A DNA stretch of 64,000 nucleotides from an uncultured Treponema sp. (GCA_946535985.1 CAMNDY010000004.1:1-64000), one strand, 5' to 3'. Shown: positions 17,940-27,554, numbered from the stretch's first letter. Translations and numbers: made by a program. Notes: generated by a model from the letters alone, not told the origin.

Positions 17940-19355
17940 ATGATTTACACAGATACTAGAGACAGCAGCGCACAGGTTGATTTTAAAACTGCTGTAATGA
18001 GTGGAATGAACCAGAAAACAGGCGGACTTTACATTCCTACAAGTTTTCCAAAAATAGATTCTTCTTTGCTTAATAAAGATCCGGCTCCTTCTTTTAGAGA
18101 TATTGCTTTTAATATGGCTAAGCCTTATGTAGAAGGTGAAATCCCGGATGTTGACCTTGCTGCAATTATTCAGGATGCTTATCCATTCTCGCCAAAGGTT
18201 GCCCCTCTTGATAATACTTCTTACATTCTTGAACTTTTCCACGGACCAACCTGCGCCTTTAAAGATTTTGGAGCCCGCTTTATGGCCCGAACAATGTCAT
18301 ATTTTAACAGAAACGAAGATTCACCTTTACATATTCTTGTTGCAACTTCCGGAGATACAGGATCTGCAGTAGGAAGTGCCTTTCACGGAGTTCCTGGCCT
18401 TGACGTAACAATCCTCTACCCTGATGGAAAAATAAGTCCTCTCCAGGAAAAACAGCTTTCTACATTCACAGGAAACGTTCGTGCCCTTAAAGTAAAGGGA
18501 ACTTTTGATGACTGTCAGAAGCTTGTAAAAACAGCCTTTACCGATGACCAGCTTCGCGGTAAACTCAGACTTTCTTCGGCTAACTCAATTAACATTGCAC
18601 GCCTTTTGCCACAGAGCTTCTACTATATGTATGCAGCACTTATTGTACGTAATCGTGCAGCCCTTCAAAATAAAATTACAGATCCTGCAATTATCATGGT
18701 TGTTCCTAGCGGAAACTTTGGTAATCTTACATCGGGTCTTATTGCCCGCGAAATGGGTGGACCAATTGAAGGCTTTGTTGCTGCAACTAACACAAACAAG
18801 ACAATTCCAGACTGGATTGCAACCGGTAATTACAATGCTCGTCCTTCTGTAGAAACATATGCTAACGCTATGGACGTTGGTGCACCAAGTAACTACGAAC
18901 GCATTAAGGCCATGTATTCTCTTGACCAGGTACGCAAGCTCTTTGGTTCTTACTGGCTTGATAATGATGGAATTATGAAAGCTATTGAAGACTGCCACCG
19001 CATGACTGGTTATATCATTGATCCACACGGAGCAATTGGTTATAAAGCCTGGAAGGATATTTATAACGGCGGTATGGAAAAGCTTATTGCAGGAGAAAAG
19101 CCAGACTTTAACCTTCCTGGTCTTACACCAAATATTCCTGACTGGGCTAATAAAGTTACAGATAAAAAGGCTGTGGGTGTTATTCTTGAAACTGCAAGTC
19201 CTGCAAAGTTTGGTTCAATTGTTACACAGGCTATTGGCCGCGAACCTCCAATGCCGGATCGTCTTGAAGAAGTTCTTAGACTTCCTGATAATGCAATTCC
19301 TATGGAAAATGATTACGAGAAGTTTAAAGATTGGTTGATTGGTAATCTGGAATAG
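17940..19355 (+). CDS. thrC: Threonine synthase
   Basis: ThrC is a PLP enzyme that converts O-phospho-L-homoserine to threonine. The PLP Lys lies in GPTCAFKDFGARF near residue 109, the phosphate-binding ATSGDTGSAVG near residue 142, and PSGNFGNLTSG near residue 258. The length (471 residues) and the N-terminal segment beginning YTDTRDSSAQVDF fit the longer ThrC form. AGGAGGTG precedes the ATG. A strong bidirectional terminator follows. No other threonine genes are adjacent. Confidence 0.95.
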   Translation: MIYTDTRDSSAQVDFKTAVMSGMNQKTGGLYIPTSFPKIDSSLLNKDPAPSFRDIAFNMAKPYVEGEIPDVDLAAIIQDAYPFSPKVAPLDNTSYILELFHGPTCAFKDFGARFMARTMSYFNRNEDSPLHILVATSGDTGSAVGSAFHGVPGLDVTILYPDGKISPLQEKQLSTFTGNVRALKVKGTFDDCQKLVKTAFTDDQLRGKLRLSSANSINIARLLPQSFYYMYAALIVRNRAALQNKITDPAIIMVVPSGNFGNLTSGLIAREMGGPIEGFVAATNTNKTIPDWIATGNYNARPSVETYANAMDVGAPSNYERIKAMYSLDQVRKLFGSYWLDNDGIMKAIEDCHRMTGYIIDPHGAIGYKAWKDIYNGGMEKLIAGEKPDFNLPGLTPNIPDWANKVTDKKAVGVILETASPAKFGSIVTQAIGREPPMPDRLEEVLRLPDNAIPMENDYEKFKDWLIGNLE

Positions 19356-19357
19356 AT

Positions 19358-19394
19358 AAAAAAATCCCGTGGTTGAATACCACGGGATTTTTTT
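19358..19394. terminator. Bidirectional intrinsic terminator between thrC and the permease
   Basis: A GC-rich stem ATCCCGTGGT/ACCACGGGAT with a 5-base loop is flanked by seven A and seven T residues, so it can stop transcription from both convergent genes. Confidence 0.95.
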
Positions 19395-19410
19395 ATGTTT
19401 TTAGGCTTTT

Positions 19411-20838
19411 TTATACAGCCAGAAAGAACTTGATGAGGAAGATTGCAGAAAGGATGTATGTAAGAACAGAAACTTCCTTTGCTTTTCCTGTAAAGAGCTT
19501 GATTACAGTAAATGTAATAAGTGCAAGACCAATTCCATGACCAATAGAACCAGAAACTGGCATAGCAAGAAGCATAATAAATACAGGTGCAGTCTGTGTA
19601 ATATCCTCAAAATCAATTTTCTTCAAACCGCTGAGCATTAAAATACCAACATAAATTAATGCAGAAGAAGTTGCAGCAGCAGGAATAATTGCAGCGATTG
19701 GAGCAATGAACATACAAAGAAGGAAAATAATTCCAGTTGTAAGAGCTGTAAGACCTGTACGTCCACCAGCTTCTACACCAGATGCTGATTCAACGAAGGT
19801 TGTTACAGTTGAAGTACCGGTACAAGCACCTGCTACAGTACCAACAGCATCGGCAAGCAGAGCTTCCTTCATTTGTGGCATATTACCATTTTCATCGAGC
19901 ATGTTTGCTTTTGCAGCAGTACCAACAAGAGTACCAATAGTATCAAACATATCAATTATACAGAAAGTAATAATCAAAGTAATAATTGTGAACCAACCGA
20001 TTTGAGGAAGACTCTTAAAATTGAATTTGAACAAGGTATTTGCAGCCATATCTTTAAATGGAGGAATCCATGAAGCAGAAGCAAGAGATGCAAATGGATT
20101 AACTTTAAAGAAGATTGCCTGTCCAGCCCAATACAATACACTTGCAACGAGCATTCCAAGAATTACAGAACCTTTTACGCCCTTGTGAGCAAGAACAATA
20201 ATTGTAAAGAGTCCTACAAACATTGTAACTACAGTAAGAACCATTGCTCCATAACCGCTTCCCATGTTGCCTTTTGCAAAATTAGCTGTAAGAGCACCAA
20301 AGAAATCGCGCATTACAAAGAAAGGTCCGCCAGTTTCTGAATATATTCCGGCATTTGAACCTAAACCAATGTTCATGAGCATAAGACCAATTGCAGGTCC
20401 AATACCAAGACGTACACCAAGAGGAATAGCATCTACAATTTTATCACGAATATTTAAAACTGAAAGAATTACAAATATAACACCTTCAATAAGAATTATA
20501 CAAAGTCCAGCCTGAAATGATTCAACATAAGAAAGACCTGTAATTGAAACAATCTGAGCAATTACAAAAGCAAAGAAGCTGTTTAATCCCATTCCTGGAG
20601 CCATTGCAAAAGGTTTATTGGCACAAAAGGCCATAACAAACATACCAATTGCAGAAGCAATACAAGTTGCAAGGAATATACCGTTCCATAATCCTGGTCC
20701 TCCAGCAGAACCAAAACCTGTCAGAAGGTTAGGATTTAATGCAATGATATAAGCCATTGTCATAAAAGTTGTAAGTCCGGCAATAATTTCTGTTTTAACA
20801 GTTGTGCCGTTCTCATTTAATTTGAATAACTTTTCCAT
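19411..20838 (-). CDS. Guanine/hypoxanthine permease, AzgA (NCS2) family
   Basis: A polytopic proton-coupled nucleobase transporter with about 12-14 membrane segments. The N-terminus (EIIAGLTTFMTMAYIIALNP) and the segments GTSTVTTFVESASGVEAGGR near residue 345 and MAPGMGLNSFFAF near residue 78 are diagnostic of the AzgA/PbuG subgroup, which imports adenine, guanine or hypoxanthine. Length (475 residues) is normal. A TATAAT box lies about 35 bases before the AGGAGG site; no purine riboswitch was seen in the short leader. Confidence 0.92.
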   Translation of the reverse strand: MEKLFKLNENGTTVKTEIIAGLTTFMTMAYIIALNPNLLTGFGSAGGPGLWNGIFLATCIASAIGMFVMAFCANKPFAMAPGMGLNSFFAFVIAQIVSITGLSYVESFQAGLCIILIEGVIFVILSVLNIRDKIVDAIPLGVRLGIGPAIGLMLMNIGLGSNAGIYSETGGPFFVMRDFFGALTANFAKGNMGSGYGAMVLTVVTMFVGLFTIIVLAHKGVKGSVILGMLVASVLYWAGQAIFFKVNPFASLASASWIPPFKDMAANTLFKFNFKSLPQIGWFTIITLIITFCIIDMFDTIGTLVGTAAKANMLDENGNMPQMKEALLADAVGTVAGACTGTSTVTTFVESASGVEAGGRTGLTALTTGIIFLLCMFIAPIAAIIPAAATSSALIYVGILMLSGLKKIDFEDITQTAPVFIMLLAMPVSGSIGHGIGLALITFTVIKLFTGKAKEVSVLTYILSAIFLIKFFLAV

Positions 20839-20929
20839 ATTAAATATCCTCCTTATATGGATACTTCTATTATAGTACCAAGTTGGAAAAATATAAAGTT
20901 ATAAATTCTTTTTCTTTCAGCTTTTATTC

Positions 20930-21829
20930 TTAGTCCGGGAATTTTGGAAGTTTTACAGGGAAAAGTGGTTGTGGATCGGGTTTGCGGCGGGAGTTGGCTT
21001 CTTTGATAATCTGGAATATATCATCTAAGGTTTCTTTATCGGTGAGTTTGGTAAGATATGCCTCTTCATTTAAGATGAGAACACTTTTATCCTGATTGTA
21101 CAAAAGCTTTTGATTTTGAATCTGGAATGCAGGTTGAGTATTGCGGACCTTTTTACTGCGGCCGTTTACGCTTGAATAATTTTTTCCTTCGGCAAAAAGA
21201 TGTTTGGGCACAAGGAAGTTATCATCCTGATATTTGAAAGTAACAAGAGAACTTTCGTAATCCATATCGGTTTGCCAGTAACGGACATCATAAAACTTAT
21301 CTTTTAGCAAAATTAAAAGTCCTATGTTTTCATCCATGGGCTGACTGTTTAAGATAAAACCATCAGAATGCTGATATCCGCGATAAAGGGTGATATCCTT
21401 ATTTAATTCATCATCAATCTGGTCATATTTTGTATACATATTAAGATAAATTTTATCATCAATAATGGCAAAGCTAGTTGTATTTGAGTAATGCTTTGAA
21501 TAAGTTACTTTAAGCTGATAAGCATCTGTAATATCATCAATTTGTTTTAATTCAAAGGGAATTATTTCGGGATTTTTGTGTGTGGCAGAGTTTAAGGTGC
21601 GGGCTTCTTTTTGAGAATAGGAGGCCGGTTCTGCTGCTCTGTCGTAATACCAGTCGTAATATTCTTTTAAGACAATCACGAATTGAGGATTTTCATCGTC
21701 TGCAGCATTTTCAAAGAAAACAAATCTGTCCTTGCCTTCCCAAATTCCTTTCAAATTTTCAGGTATATCAAGGGAAAACACTGGAAAGATTAATGCAAAT
21801 AACAGAACGACTAAAAATCCTTTTTTCAT
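20930..21829 (-). CDS. Secreted protein of unknown function
   Basis: A signal peptide (MKKGFLVVLLFALIFPVFS, cleavage near residue 20) precedes about 280 residues rich in Asp, Tyr and Lys, starting DIPENLKGIWEGKDRFVFFE. The opening resembles small periplasmic lipocalin-like or surface proteins of treponemes, but no domain can be named. It is divergent from thiI, with only 40 bases between the starts. No ribosome-binding site is evident before the ATG. Confidence 0.65.
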   Translation of the reverse strand: MKKGFLVVLLFALIFPVFSLDIPENLKGIWEGKDRFVFFENAADDENPQFVIVLKEYYDWYYDRAAEPASYSQKEARTLNSATHKNPEIIPFELKQIDDITDAYQLKVTYSKHYSNTTSFAIIDDKIYLNMYTKYDQIDDELNKDITLYRGYQHSDGFILNSQPMDENIGLLILLKDKFYDVRYWQTDMDYESSLVTFKYQDDNFLVPKHLFAEGKNYSSVNGRSKKVRNTQPAFQIQNQKLLYNQDKSVLILNEEAYLTKLTDKETLDDIFQIIKEANSRRKPDPQPLFPVKLPKFPD

Positions 21830-21857
21830 GTATATAGATTATCGGAGGATTTTAGTT

Positions 21858-21863
21858 TATACT
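21858..21863 (+). promoter_or_regulatory. thiI -10 box close to the start codon
   Basis: TATACT lies six bases before ATG 21870, with only a weak -35 match upstream. The nearest GGAGG (21844-21848) is more than 20 bases from the ATG, too far to act as its ribosome-binding site. Confidence 0.45.
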
Positions 21864-21869
21864 TTATGT

Positions 21870-23069
21870 ATGACATATCTTGCAAAACTTGGTGAACTTA
21901 CATTAAAAGGTTCTAACATACAAGAATTTGAAAATCTTTTACGACATAATGTTTCTAAATGTCTTGAAGGTACAGGCTGCAGAACCATTCTTCGTGCCGG
22001 TAGACTTTATATTGAATGTGATGATGATAAAGCAGATGAGCTTGGTCCAAAAATTGAGTTCATGCTTAATCATATAATCGGAATTACAGGCTGGGCAAAG
22101 TGCCAAGTTTGCGAAAAAGAACTTGAAGCAATAAGTAAAACAGCTTTTGAAGTAGCAAAAAAACAGGCAGATAAAGGTGCCAAAACTTTTAAGATTGATT
22201 CCCGCCGTTCTGATAAAGGATTTCCATTAAACTCATACGAGCTTTCGTGTGAAGTTGCAGGTCCTATTGAAAGCCTAATGAAGGTTGATGTTCATAAGCC
22301 TGATTGTATTATTTATATAGAAGTACGCGAAAAGGTATTTATTTATTGTGATAATGAAAAAGGCTGCAGAGGCCTGCCAGTTGGTTCAAGCGGAAAAGGA
22401 CTTCTTTTACTTTCAGGAGGGCTGGACTCCCCTGTTGCCGGTTACAGAATGCTCAGACGTGGAATGAAAATTGAATGCTGTTATTTCCACTCATATCCTT
22501 ATACATCGGAAGAAGCAAAACAAAAGGTTGTTACTCTTGCACAAAAACTTGCTTATTACGGAATACAAACATATTTGAATATTATTCCTTTTACAGATGT
22601 ACAGATGCGCATAAAAGAAAAAGCCCCCGAAGCGTGGTCAACTCTTATTCTTCGCGTTTGTATGATGAAGATTGCAAATATGTTGGCAAAACGCTGTAAT
22701 GCAAAATGTATTATTACAGGAGAAAGCGTTGGTCAGGTTGCAAGCCAGACAATTGAAAACATGACTGTTACAGAAAGTTTTTCTGAATTTCCTATGATGA
22801 GGCCTTGCTGTGGTCTTGATAAAGAAGAAATAATAAGAACTGCAGAAGAGATTGACACATACGAAACTTCAATTTTACCTTATGAAGACTGTTGCGTTTT
22901 ATTCAGTCCGCGTCATCCTGTTTTAAGGGGAAAGGTTGAAGATGCCCGGGCAATTTATGAAGGCCTTGAAGTAGATGATTTAATAAAAAAAGCCTATGAA
23001 GAAAGAGAAATTGTAAAGCTTACATTTGGGGAAAAGCCGGAGTGGAAATGTAAAAATGAAGAAGAATGA
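21870..23069 (+). CDS. thiI: tRNA 4-thiouridine synthase ThiI
   Basis: ThiI transfers sulfur to U8 of tRNA and contributes to thiazole synthesis in some bacteria. The N-terminal ferredoxin-like and THUMP domains cover about residues 1-165; the PP-loop motif SGGLDSPVAGYRML begins near residue 180. The CCVLFSPRHP segment near residue 343 carries the conserved Cys of the catalytic region. No C-terminal rhodanese domain is present (399 residues), as in Gram-positive ThiI. The start MTYLAKLGELTLKG matches the family. It overlaps the next gene by 14 bases. Confidence 0.93.
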   Translation: MTYLAKLGELTLKGSNIQEFENLLRHNVSKCLEGTGCRTILRAGRLYIECDDDKADELGPKIEFMLNHIIGITGWAKCQVCEKELEAISKTAFEVAKKQADKGAKTFKIDSRRSDKGFPLNSYELSCEVAGPIESLMKVDVHKPDCIIYIEVREKVFIYCDNEKGCRGLPVGSSGKGLLLLSGGLDSPVAGYRMLRRGMKIECCYFHSYPYTSEEAKQKVVTLAQKLAYYGIQTYLNIIPFTDVQMRIKEKAPEAWSTLILRVCMMKIANMLAKRCNAKCIITGESVGQVASQTIENMTVTESFSEFPMMRPCCGLDKEEIIRTAEEIDTYETSILPYEDCCVLFSPRHPVLRGKVEDARAIYEGLEVDDLIKKAYEEREIVKLTFGEKPEWKCKNEEE

Positions 23070-23817
23070 AAAAGAATTAATATATGACCTTCTCAAAAAG
23101 GCAGATGCGCATATTACAGGATTTGTAAGTGAAGCATTTAAACAGGATGTTAACTTTGAAGATGATGTTGCGATTATAAAGGCCACATCTTCCGTTACTG
23201 CGGTCCCTGAGCCCGTCGAAGGGGGCAAAGAGGTCGCAGGAGTCGATACATCCGGTCTTACATTAACTGACCTTTATACAAAAATTGCCCGCTGTACTAA
23301 ATGTCCGCTTGCACGAACACGTAATAATGTTGTTCCAGGTGAAGGTGTTGAAAATCCTGATGTTCTTGTAATTGGAGAAGGTCCTGGTTATGACGAGGAT
23401 ATGTCCGGCCGCCCCTTTGTTGGAAAAGCCGGTGTTCTTCTTGATAAGATGCTTGCTGCAATTGGTCTTGACCGAACAAAAAATTGCTATATTGCCAATG
23501 TTGTAAAATGTCGTCCTCCACAGAACAGAGATCCTTTACCGGATGAACAGGCAACCTGTAATGCCTTCCTCCAGGCTCAGATTCATATTTTAAAACCAAA
23601 AATGATTTTATGTATGGGGCGCATTGCAGGACATAAAATGCTTGAAAGTCAGGAATCTTTGAATAAACTGCGGGGACAGTTTTTTGAATATAATGGCATT
23701 CCACTTATGGTAACTTATCATCCAAGTGCCTTATTAAGAGACGAAAGCCTTAAGGCTCCGGCCTGGCAGGATTTAAAATTATTCAGGAGTAAATTGTCCG
23801 AACTTAAAAACTCATGA
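23056..23817 (+). CDS. Uracil-DNA glycosylase, family 4 (Fe-S type)
   Basis: This removes uracil from DNA. After an N-terminal helical extension of about 75 residues, the domain begins with CTKCPLARTRNNVVPGEG, then VIGEGPGYDEDMSGRPFVGKAG, and a C-terminal MVTYHPSALLRD; the Cys residues of CTKC, NVVKC and ATC fit the family's 4Fe-4S cluster. The extension contains a REP-like DNA motif (23202-23225) read in frame as VPEPVEGG. The start is ATG 23056, overlapping the end of thiI; the TGA overlaps the priA ATG. Confidence 0.92.
   Translation: MKKNEKELIYDLLKKADAHITGFVSEAFKQDVNFEDDVAIIKATSSVTAVPEPVEGGKEVAGVDTSGLTLTDLYTKIARCTKCPLARTRNNVVPGEGVENPDVLVIGEGPGYDEDMSGRPFVGKAGVLLDKMLAAIGLDRTKNCYIANVVKCRPPQNRDPLPDEQATCNAFLQAQIHILKPKMILCMGRIAGHKMLESQESLNKLRGQFFEYNGIPLMVTYHPSALLRDESLKAPAWQDLKLFRSKLSELKNS
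23202..23225 (+). repeat. REP-like motif inside the uracil-DNA glycosylase gene
   Basis: GGTCCCTGAGCCCGTCGAAG followed by a G run is the reverse orientation of the motif at 805-827 and 2583-2602. It is translated in frame within the linker before the catalytic domain. Confidence 0.85.
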
Positions 23818-25838
23818 TATATCTTGAAGTAATCCTGAACCTTCCTATAAATCAGGGCTTTACATATTCCTATACTCCTCCTGCAGACGAAAAACCAGAG
23901 CTTGTTCCAATGATTGGTAAAAGAGCCGAAATAATGTTTGGGAACAAAAAAACAGAAGGTTTTATAATTGGAATTACAAATGAGATTCCACCTTCCTGCA
24001 AAGTAGATGCATCAAAAATAAAACCAATAAGGCGGGTAATAGATAAAGAACCCCTTTTTGGAAAAGAACTTATAGAAATTGCAAATTGGATCAGCAGATA
24101 TTATTTATGCACTTTAGGAGAAGCTGTTTTTTCTATGATTCCATCCGGTCGCAGGGAATCTTCGGCCGGTGGCTTTGGTTTTGAAGATGAAATAGCAGCC
24201 GCCAAAAAGAATGAATTGTCTGATGAACAGAAGAAGTGTGTAAAGGATATTTTATCTTCAATAGATGGATTGCTTCGCTCCGCTCGCAATGACGTGGGTG
24301 GACTATATCATTACATCTACGGGCCGACGGGAACCGGTAAAACAGAGGTCTTTCTTTCGCTTGCAGAAAAAATGCTTGAAGAGGATAAGGGCGTAATCTA
24401 TCTTGTTCCAGAAATCGGACTTACAGGTCAGGTTGTTCAATCTGTAAAACAAAGATTTGGAAATACTGCAGCGGTTCTTCATTCTGGGCTCACTCCATCT
24501 CAAAGACTAAAAGAATGGAACAGAATTATGCATAAAGAAGCACGTGTAATTGTTGGTGCACGTTCTGCAATTTTTGCGCCGGTTCCGGACCTTGGTCTTA
24601 TAATAATTGACGAAGAACACGACGGTTCATATAAATCGGGAAACAATCCCCGCTACCATGCCCGCCAGGTTGCAATGCACAGAGCTTCTAACTTAAAGAT
24701 TCCTCTTGTTATGGGAAGTGCCACCCCAAGCGTTGAAGCCTGGTATGGAATGAAAACAGGAACAATAGTAAAACACACATTAACAAAAAGACTTGCAGGT
24801 GGCGAGATGCCTCACATCTCCTGCATAAACTTAAAAAACTACAGGACAGAAGGTTCAATCTCTGAGCCGCTTGAAAAACAGATTAATGCAGTCTTAGAGC
24901 GGGGACATCAGGTAATTTTATTTTTGAACAGACGAGGCTTTACTCACTTTTTCAGCTGTAATTCCTGCGGATATGAACTTGTCTGTAAAAACTGTTCTGT
25001 TCCACTCACCTATCATAAAACAGAAAATCGTCTTAAATGTCATTACTGCGGCTGGTCAATTATTCCTCCTCAAAGCTGTCCTTCCTGCGGCTCGGTAGAT
25101 ATTGGCTCTTCCGGCTTTGGAACAGAATATATAGAAGCAGAAACAAAAGCAAAATTTCCAGGGGCAAAAATTGTGCGCCTTGATACTGATGTTCTTAAAA
25201 ACAAAGAGCAGCTTTTGGCAACCCTTGAAGATTTTAAAAATGGAAAATATGACATAATGCTTGGAACTCAAATGGTTGCCAAAGGTTTGAACTTTCCAAA
25301 GCTCGAATTAGTAGGAGTCATCCTTGCAGATGCCGGTCTTCATATGCCGGACTTTAGAGCCGGAGAAAGAACCTTCTCTTTAATAACACAGGTTGCTGGA
25401 CGAGCCGGAAGATATTTTCCGGATGGAAAAGTTATCGTTCAAACCTACAGCCCTACTCTGGAACCAATTTTATTTTCATGCCAAAATAGAATAGAGGATT
25501 TTTATAACTACGAACTTGAACAGCGGCAGTTTTTGGAGTTCCCGCCCTTTTCAAGATTACTCCGTCTTGTATTCCGCAGCTTTAATAAAAAAGAAGCCGC
25601 TGATACTGCTCAAGATGCAGTGCGCATTTTACAGGAAAAGAAAGCCCGTGGTGTAGAAATAATCGGGCCGGCCGAATGTCCAATAGAAAAAATTAATTCT
25701 TCCTGGAGATATCAGATTTTATTAAAATCAACTTCCGTTGTCCCTCTGCAGGCAATGGCAAGAAGTCTGTTACAGGACTATACTCACAGCCAGAACGTTT
25801 ATATTGAATATGATGTTGATCCTGTGAGTTTGTTGTAG
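23814..25838 (+). CDS. priA: Primosomal protein N' (replication restart helicase PriA)
   Basis: PriA binds abandoned forks and reloads the replisome. An N-terminal DNA-binding domain (about 1-110) is followed by the DEAH helicase core: Walker A GPTGTGKTEV near residue 169, IIDEEHD near residue 265, GSATPSVEAW near residue 301. Eight Cys residues near 382-430 (CNSCGYELVCKNC, CHYCG, CPSCG) bind two zincs. RAGRAG lies in the last helicase motif. A REP-like DNA motif is read in frame just before Walker A. Length (674 residues) is slightly short but complete. Confidence 0.96.
   Translation: MIYLEVILNLPINQGFTYSYTPPADEKPELVPMIGKRAEIMFGNKKTEGFIIGITNEIPPSCKVDASKIKPIRRVIDKEPLFGKELIEIANWISRYYLCTLGEAVFSMIPSGRRESSAGGFGFEDEIAAAKKNELSDEQKKCVKDILSSIDGLLRSARNDVGGLYHYIYGPTGTGKTEVFLSLAEKMLEEDKGVIYLVPEIGLTGQVVQSVKQRFGNTAAVLHSGLTPSQRLKEWNRIMHKEARVIVGARSAIFAPVPDLGLIIIDEEHDGSYKSGNNPRYHARQVAMHRASNLKIPLVMGSATPSVEAWYGMKTGTIVKHTLTKRLAGGEMPHISCINLKNYRTEGSISEPLEKQINAVLERGHQVILFLNRRGFTHFFSCNSCGYELVCKNCSVPLTYHKTENRLKCHYCGWSIIPPQSCPSCGSVDIGSSGFGTEYIEAETKAKFPGAKIVRLDTDVLKNKEQLLATLEDFKNGKYDIMLGTQMVAKGLNFPKLELVGVILADAGLHMPDFRAGERTFSLITQVAGRAGRYFPDGKVIVQTYSPTLEPILFSCQNRIEDFYNYELEQRQFLEFPPFSRLLRLVFRSFNKKEAADTAQDAVRILQEKKARGVEIIGPAECPIEKINSSWRYQILLKSTSVVPLQAMARSLLQDYTHSQNVYIEYDVDPVSLL
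24268..24294 (+). repeat. Second REP-like motif, read in frame inside priA
   Basis: GATTGCTTCGCTCCGCTCGC followed by AATGACG is an imperfect palindrome of a type seen dispersed in many bacterial genomes. Here it encodes GLLRSARNDVGG between the N-terminal domain and the Walker A motif of PriA. Confidence 0.75.
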
Positions 25839-25839
25839 C

Positions 25840-26634
25840 CTATACATGACGGCGGATTCCATCAAACTTTATTTTGTATAAGAACAATCCTGTGGGAGGA
25901 GCCGTAACTCCTGCTTTTGTGCGGTCATGTGCATTTAATATTTTTTCCATTGCATCTTCGGCTGCATTTGTTTTATCCAGATTCACAAGAGTGCCTGTCA
26001 GCGTACGGACCATCTTCCACAAAAAAGCATTTGCTTCAATTTCAAAAACAAGAAGGTCCTGACCCCAAATATCTTTTTGAATAAAAAATCTTGCTCCGTC
26101 TATATAACGATTTGTAGATATACTGTCATCTCCGCTTGCTGCAAATGAAGCACAATCGATTTCACCTTTAAGACACTGGCAGTATTTATTAAGTCTTTCA
26201 AGATTTGGTTTATAATTTGCTACATGCCAGGAAAATCTTGCATTGTTTGCAGGAACCGCATCTCCAAGACTTATAAAATATCGGTAGGTTCTGCTTGTTG
26301 CAGTTTTTCTAGCATTAAAATCTTCGTCAACCTGGCAGGCTTCAAGGATTCTTACGTCTTCCGGTAAAAAGGCATTTAAAGCTCGAACAAAATTTTGGGC
26401 AGGAATAGAAGATATTGGTGTATAAAAATTTGCAGCCTGAGCCAGAGCATGAACTCCGCTGTCTGTACGGCCTGAACCATAAAGGGTTATTTTTTCTTTG
26501 TGTAATTTTTCAAGCGCTTTTTCTAATTCGCCCTGAACAGTTCTGTTTGCTTCACCACCGTCTTTATCATCCTGACGCTGCCATCCGCAAAAATCTGTTC
26601 CGTCATAAGAAATTGTAAGAAGAATATTACGCAT
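25840..26634 (-). CDS. truA: tRNA pseudouridine(38-40) synthase
   Basis: TruA modifies uridines 38-40 in the anticodon arm. The catalytic Asp lies in GSGRTDSGVHALAQ near residue 57, with the conserved FNARKTATSRTYRY segment near residue 107 and the C-terminal FLWKMVRTLTGTLV near residue 206. Length (264 residues) is typical. The ATG overlaps the stop of the upstream DUF2225 gene by one base. It is the last gene of the run beginning with cdaA. Confidence 0.95.
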   Translation of the reverse strand: MRNILLTISYDGTDFCGWQRQDDKDGGEANRTVQGELEKALEKLHKEKITLYGSGRTDSGVHALAQAANFYTPISSIPAQNFVRALNAFLPEDVRILEACQVDEDFNARKTATSRTYRYFISLGDAVPANNARFSWHVANYKPNLERLNKYCQCLKGEIDCASFAASGDDSISTNRYIDGARFFIQKDIWGQDLLVFEIEANAFLWKMVRTLTGTLVNLDKTNAAEDAMEKILNAHDRTKAGVTAPPTGLFLYKIKFDGIRRHV

Positions 26635-27524
26635 TACAAATCATCATCTTTGAGCTCTTTTGTAAGGTTATCGTAAAGAGTCCTTGCATGCTCAAGCAAA
26701 GGTCCCGGTTTATTTTTTGAAGATTTACCAAGACCAAAAATACGTGCAATAGCAGTCTTTGATTCGCTAAGCTTTTTAAGACGAAGCTGAATATCATCAA
26801 GCTGTCCGTATTTATATTCCAGAAGTCCACTCAAATAAACAACGCCATCCCAACCATAGTTTTTATCCATATCGGGACCAAAGTTATTTAAGGTAGAACA
26901 TTTTTCGGTGCGTTCCTGTTCATTAACAAGTGCCTGCTGGTAAAAGAACAAAGCCTTTCTATAAAAAACCTGCGAAACATAATCATAATTATGATCTGTA
27001 CAGGCGTCATCAATTTCTTTTGTAAGCCAGGCTAGACGAAGAGAAATAATTGCCTTCTTCAAAGTTGGAAGCATATCTACATCGCAAACGTCATAAGTCT
27101 GCAGAGCCATGTAATACATTGCGGCTCCATCATATAATGTGCGTTCTTTTTTCAAATTAAAATAAGGAAAAATTGTTTCGGTTTGTTTTTTGCGTTTTTC
27201 ATAATTGTCGTAAATCCGGTCTGCAACATCGGGATTTTTAATAGGTCCAAAATCATTCCATAAAAAAGCAGTATAACAGTTTGGACAGCATCCTACTTCG
27301 TAAATCAGAGGATAAACTTTTCCGTATTTTGCAGAAGGAATATAATCGCGGTGCAGTTCATCACTAAGATTACCTGCATTCATACGACCATTACCACTAC
27401 GCATTATTTCACGATCAAAGGGCTTTTTGCAAACAGGGCAATTACACTTATCTTTAGACCAATAGGAAATTGAAGCTTTTTTTTCTGGAGCAGCAGACTT
27501 ATTTTTTGATGACGAATACGCCAT
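26634..27524 (-). CDS. DUF2225 family protein
   Basis: A cytoplasmic protein of the DUF2225 family, known from spirochaetes and Firmicutes but with unknown function. Two CxxC pairs, CPVCKKPF near residue 33 and CCPNCYTAF near residue 75, suggest a zinc ribbon; the C-terminal part is helical and TPR-like. ATG 27524 with GAGG five bases upstream is preferred over the GTG six bases earlier. It is located between acpS and truA in a minus-strand run with cdaA and cdaR. Confidence 0.82.
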   Translation of the reverse strand: MAYSSSKNKSAAPEKKASISYWSKDKCNCPVCKKPFDREIMRSGNGRMNAGNLSDELHRDYIPSAKYGKVYPLIYEVGCCPNCYTAFLWNDFGPIKNPDVADRIYDNYEKRKKQTETIFPYFNLKKERTLYDGAAMYYMALQTYDVCDVDMLPTLKKAIISLRLAWLTKEIDDACTDHNYDYVSQVFYRKALFFYQQALVNEQERTEKCSTLNNFGPDMDKNYGWDGVVYLSGLLEYKYGQLDDIQLRLKKLSESKTAIARIFGLGKSSKNKPGPLLEHARTLYDNLTKELKDDDL

Positions 27525-27554
27525 AAACACCTCTACTTTTATTTTACACTATTT

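Noticed and set aside
20839-20929. Purine riboswitch before the AzgA permease
   Set aside because: The leader between the TATAAT and the start is only about 35 bases and lacks the purine aptamer core.
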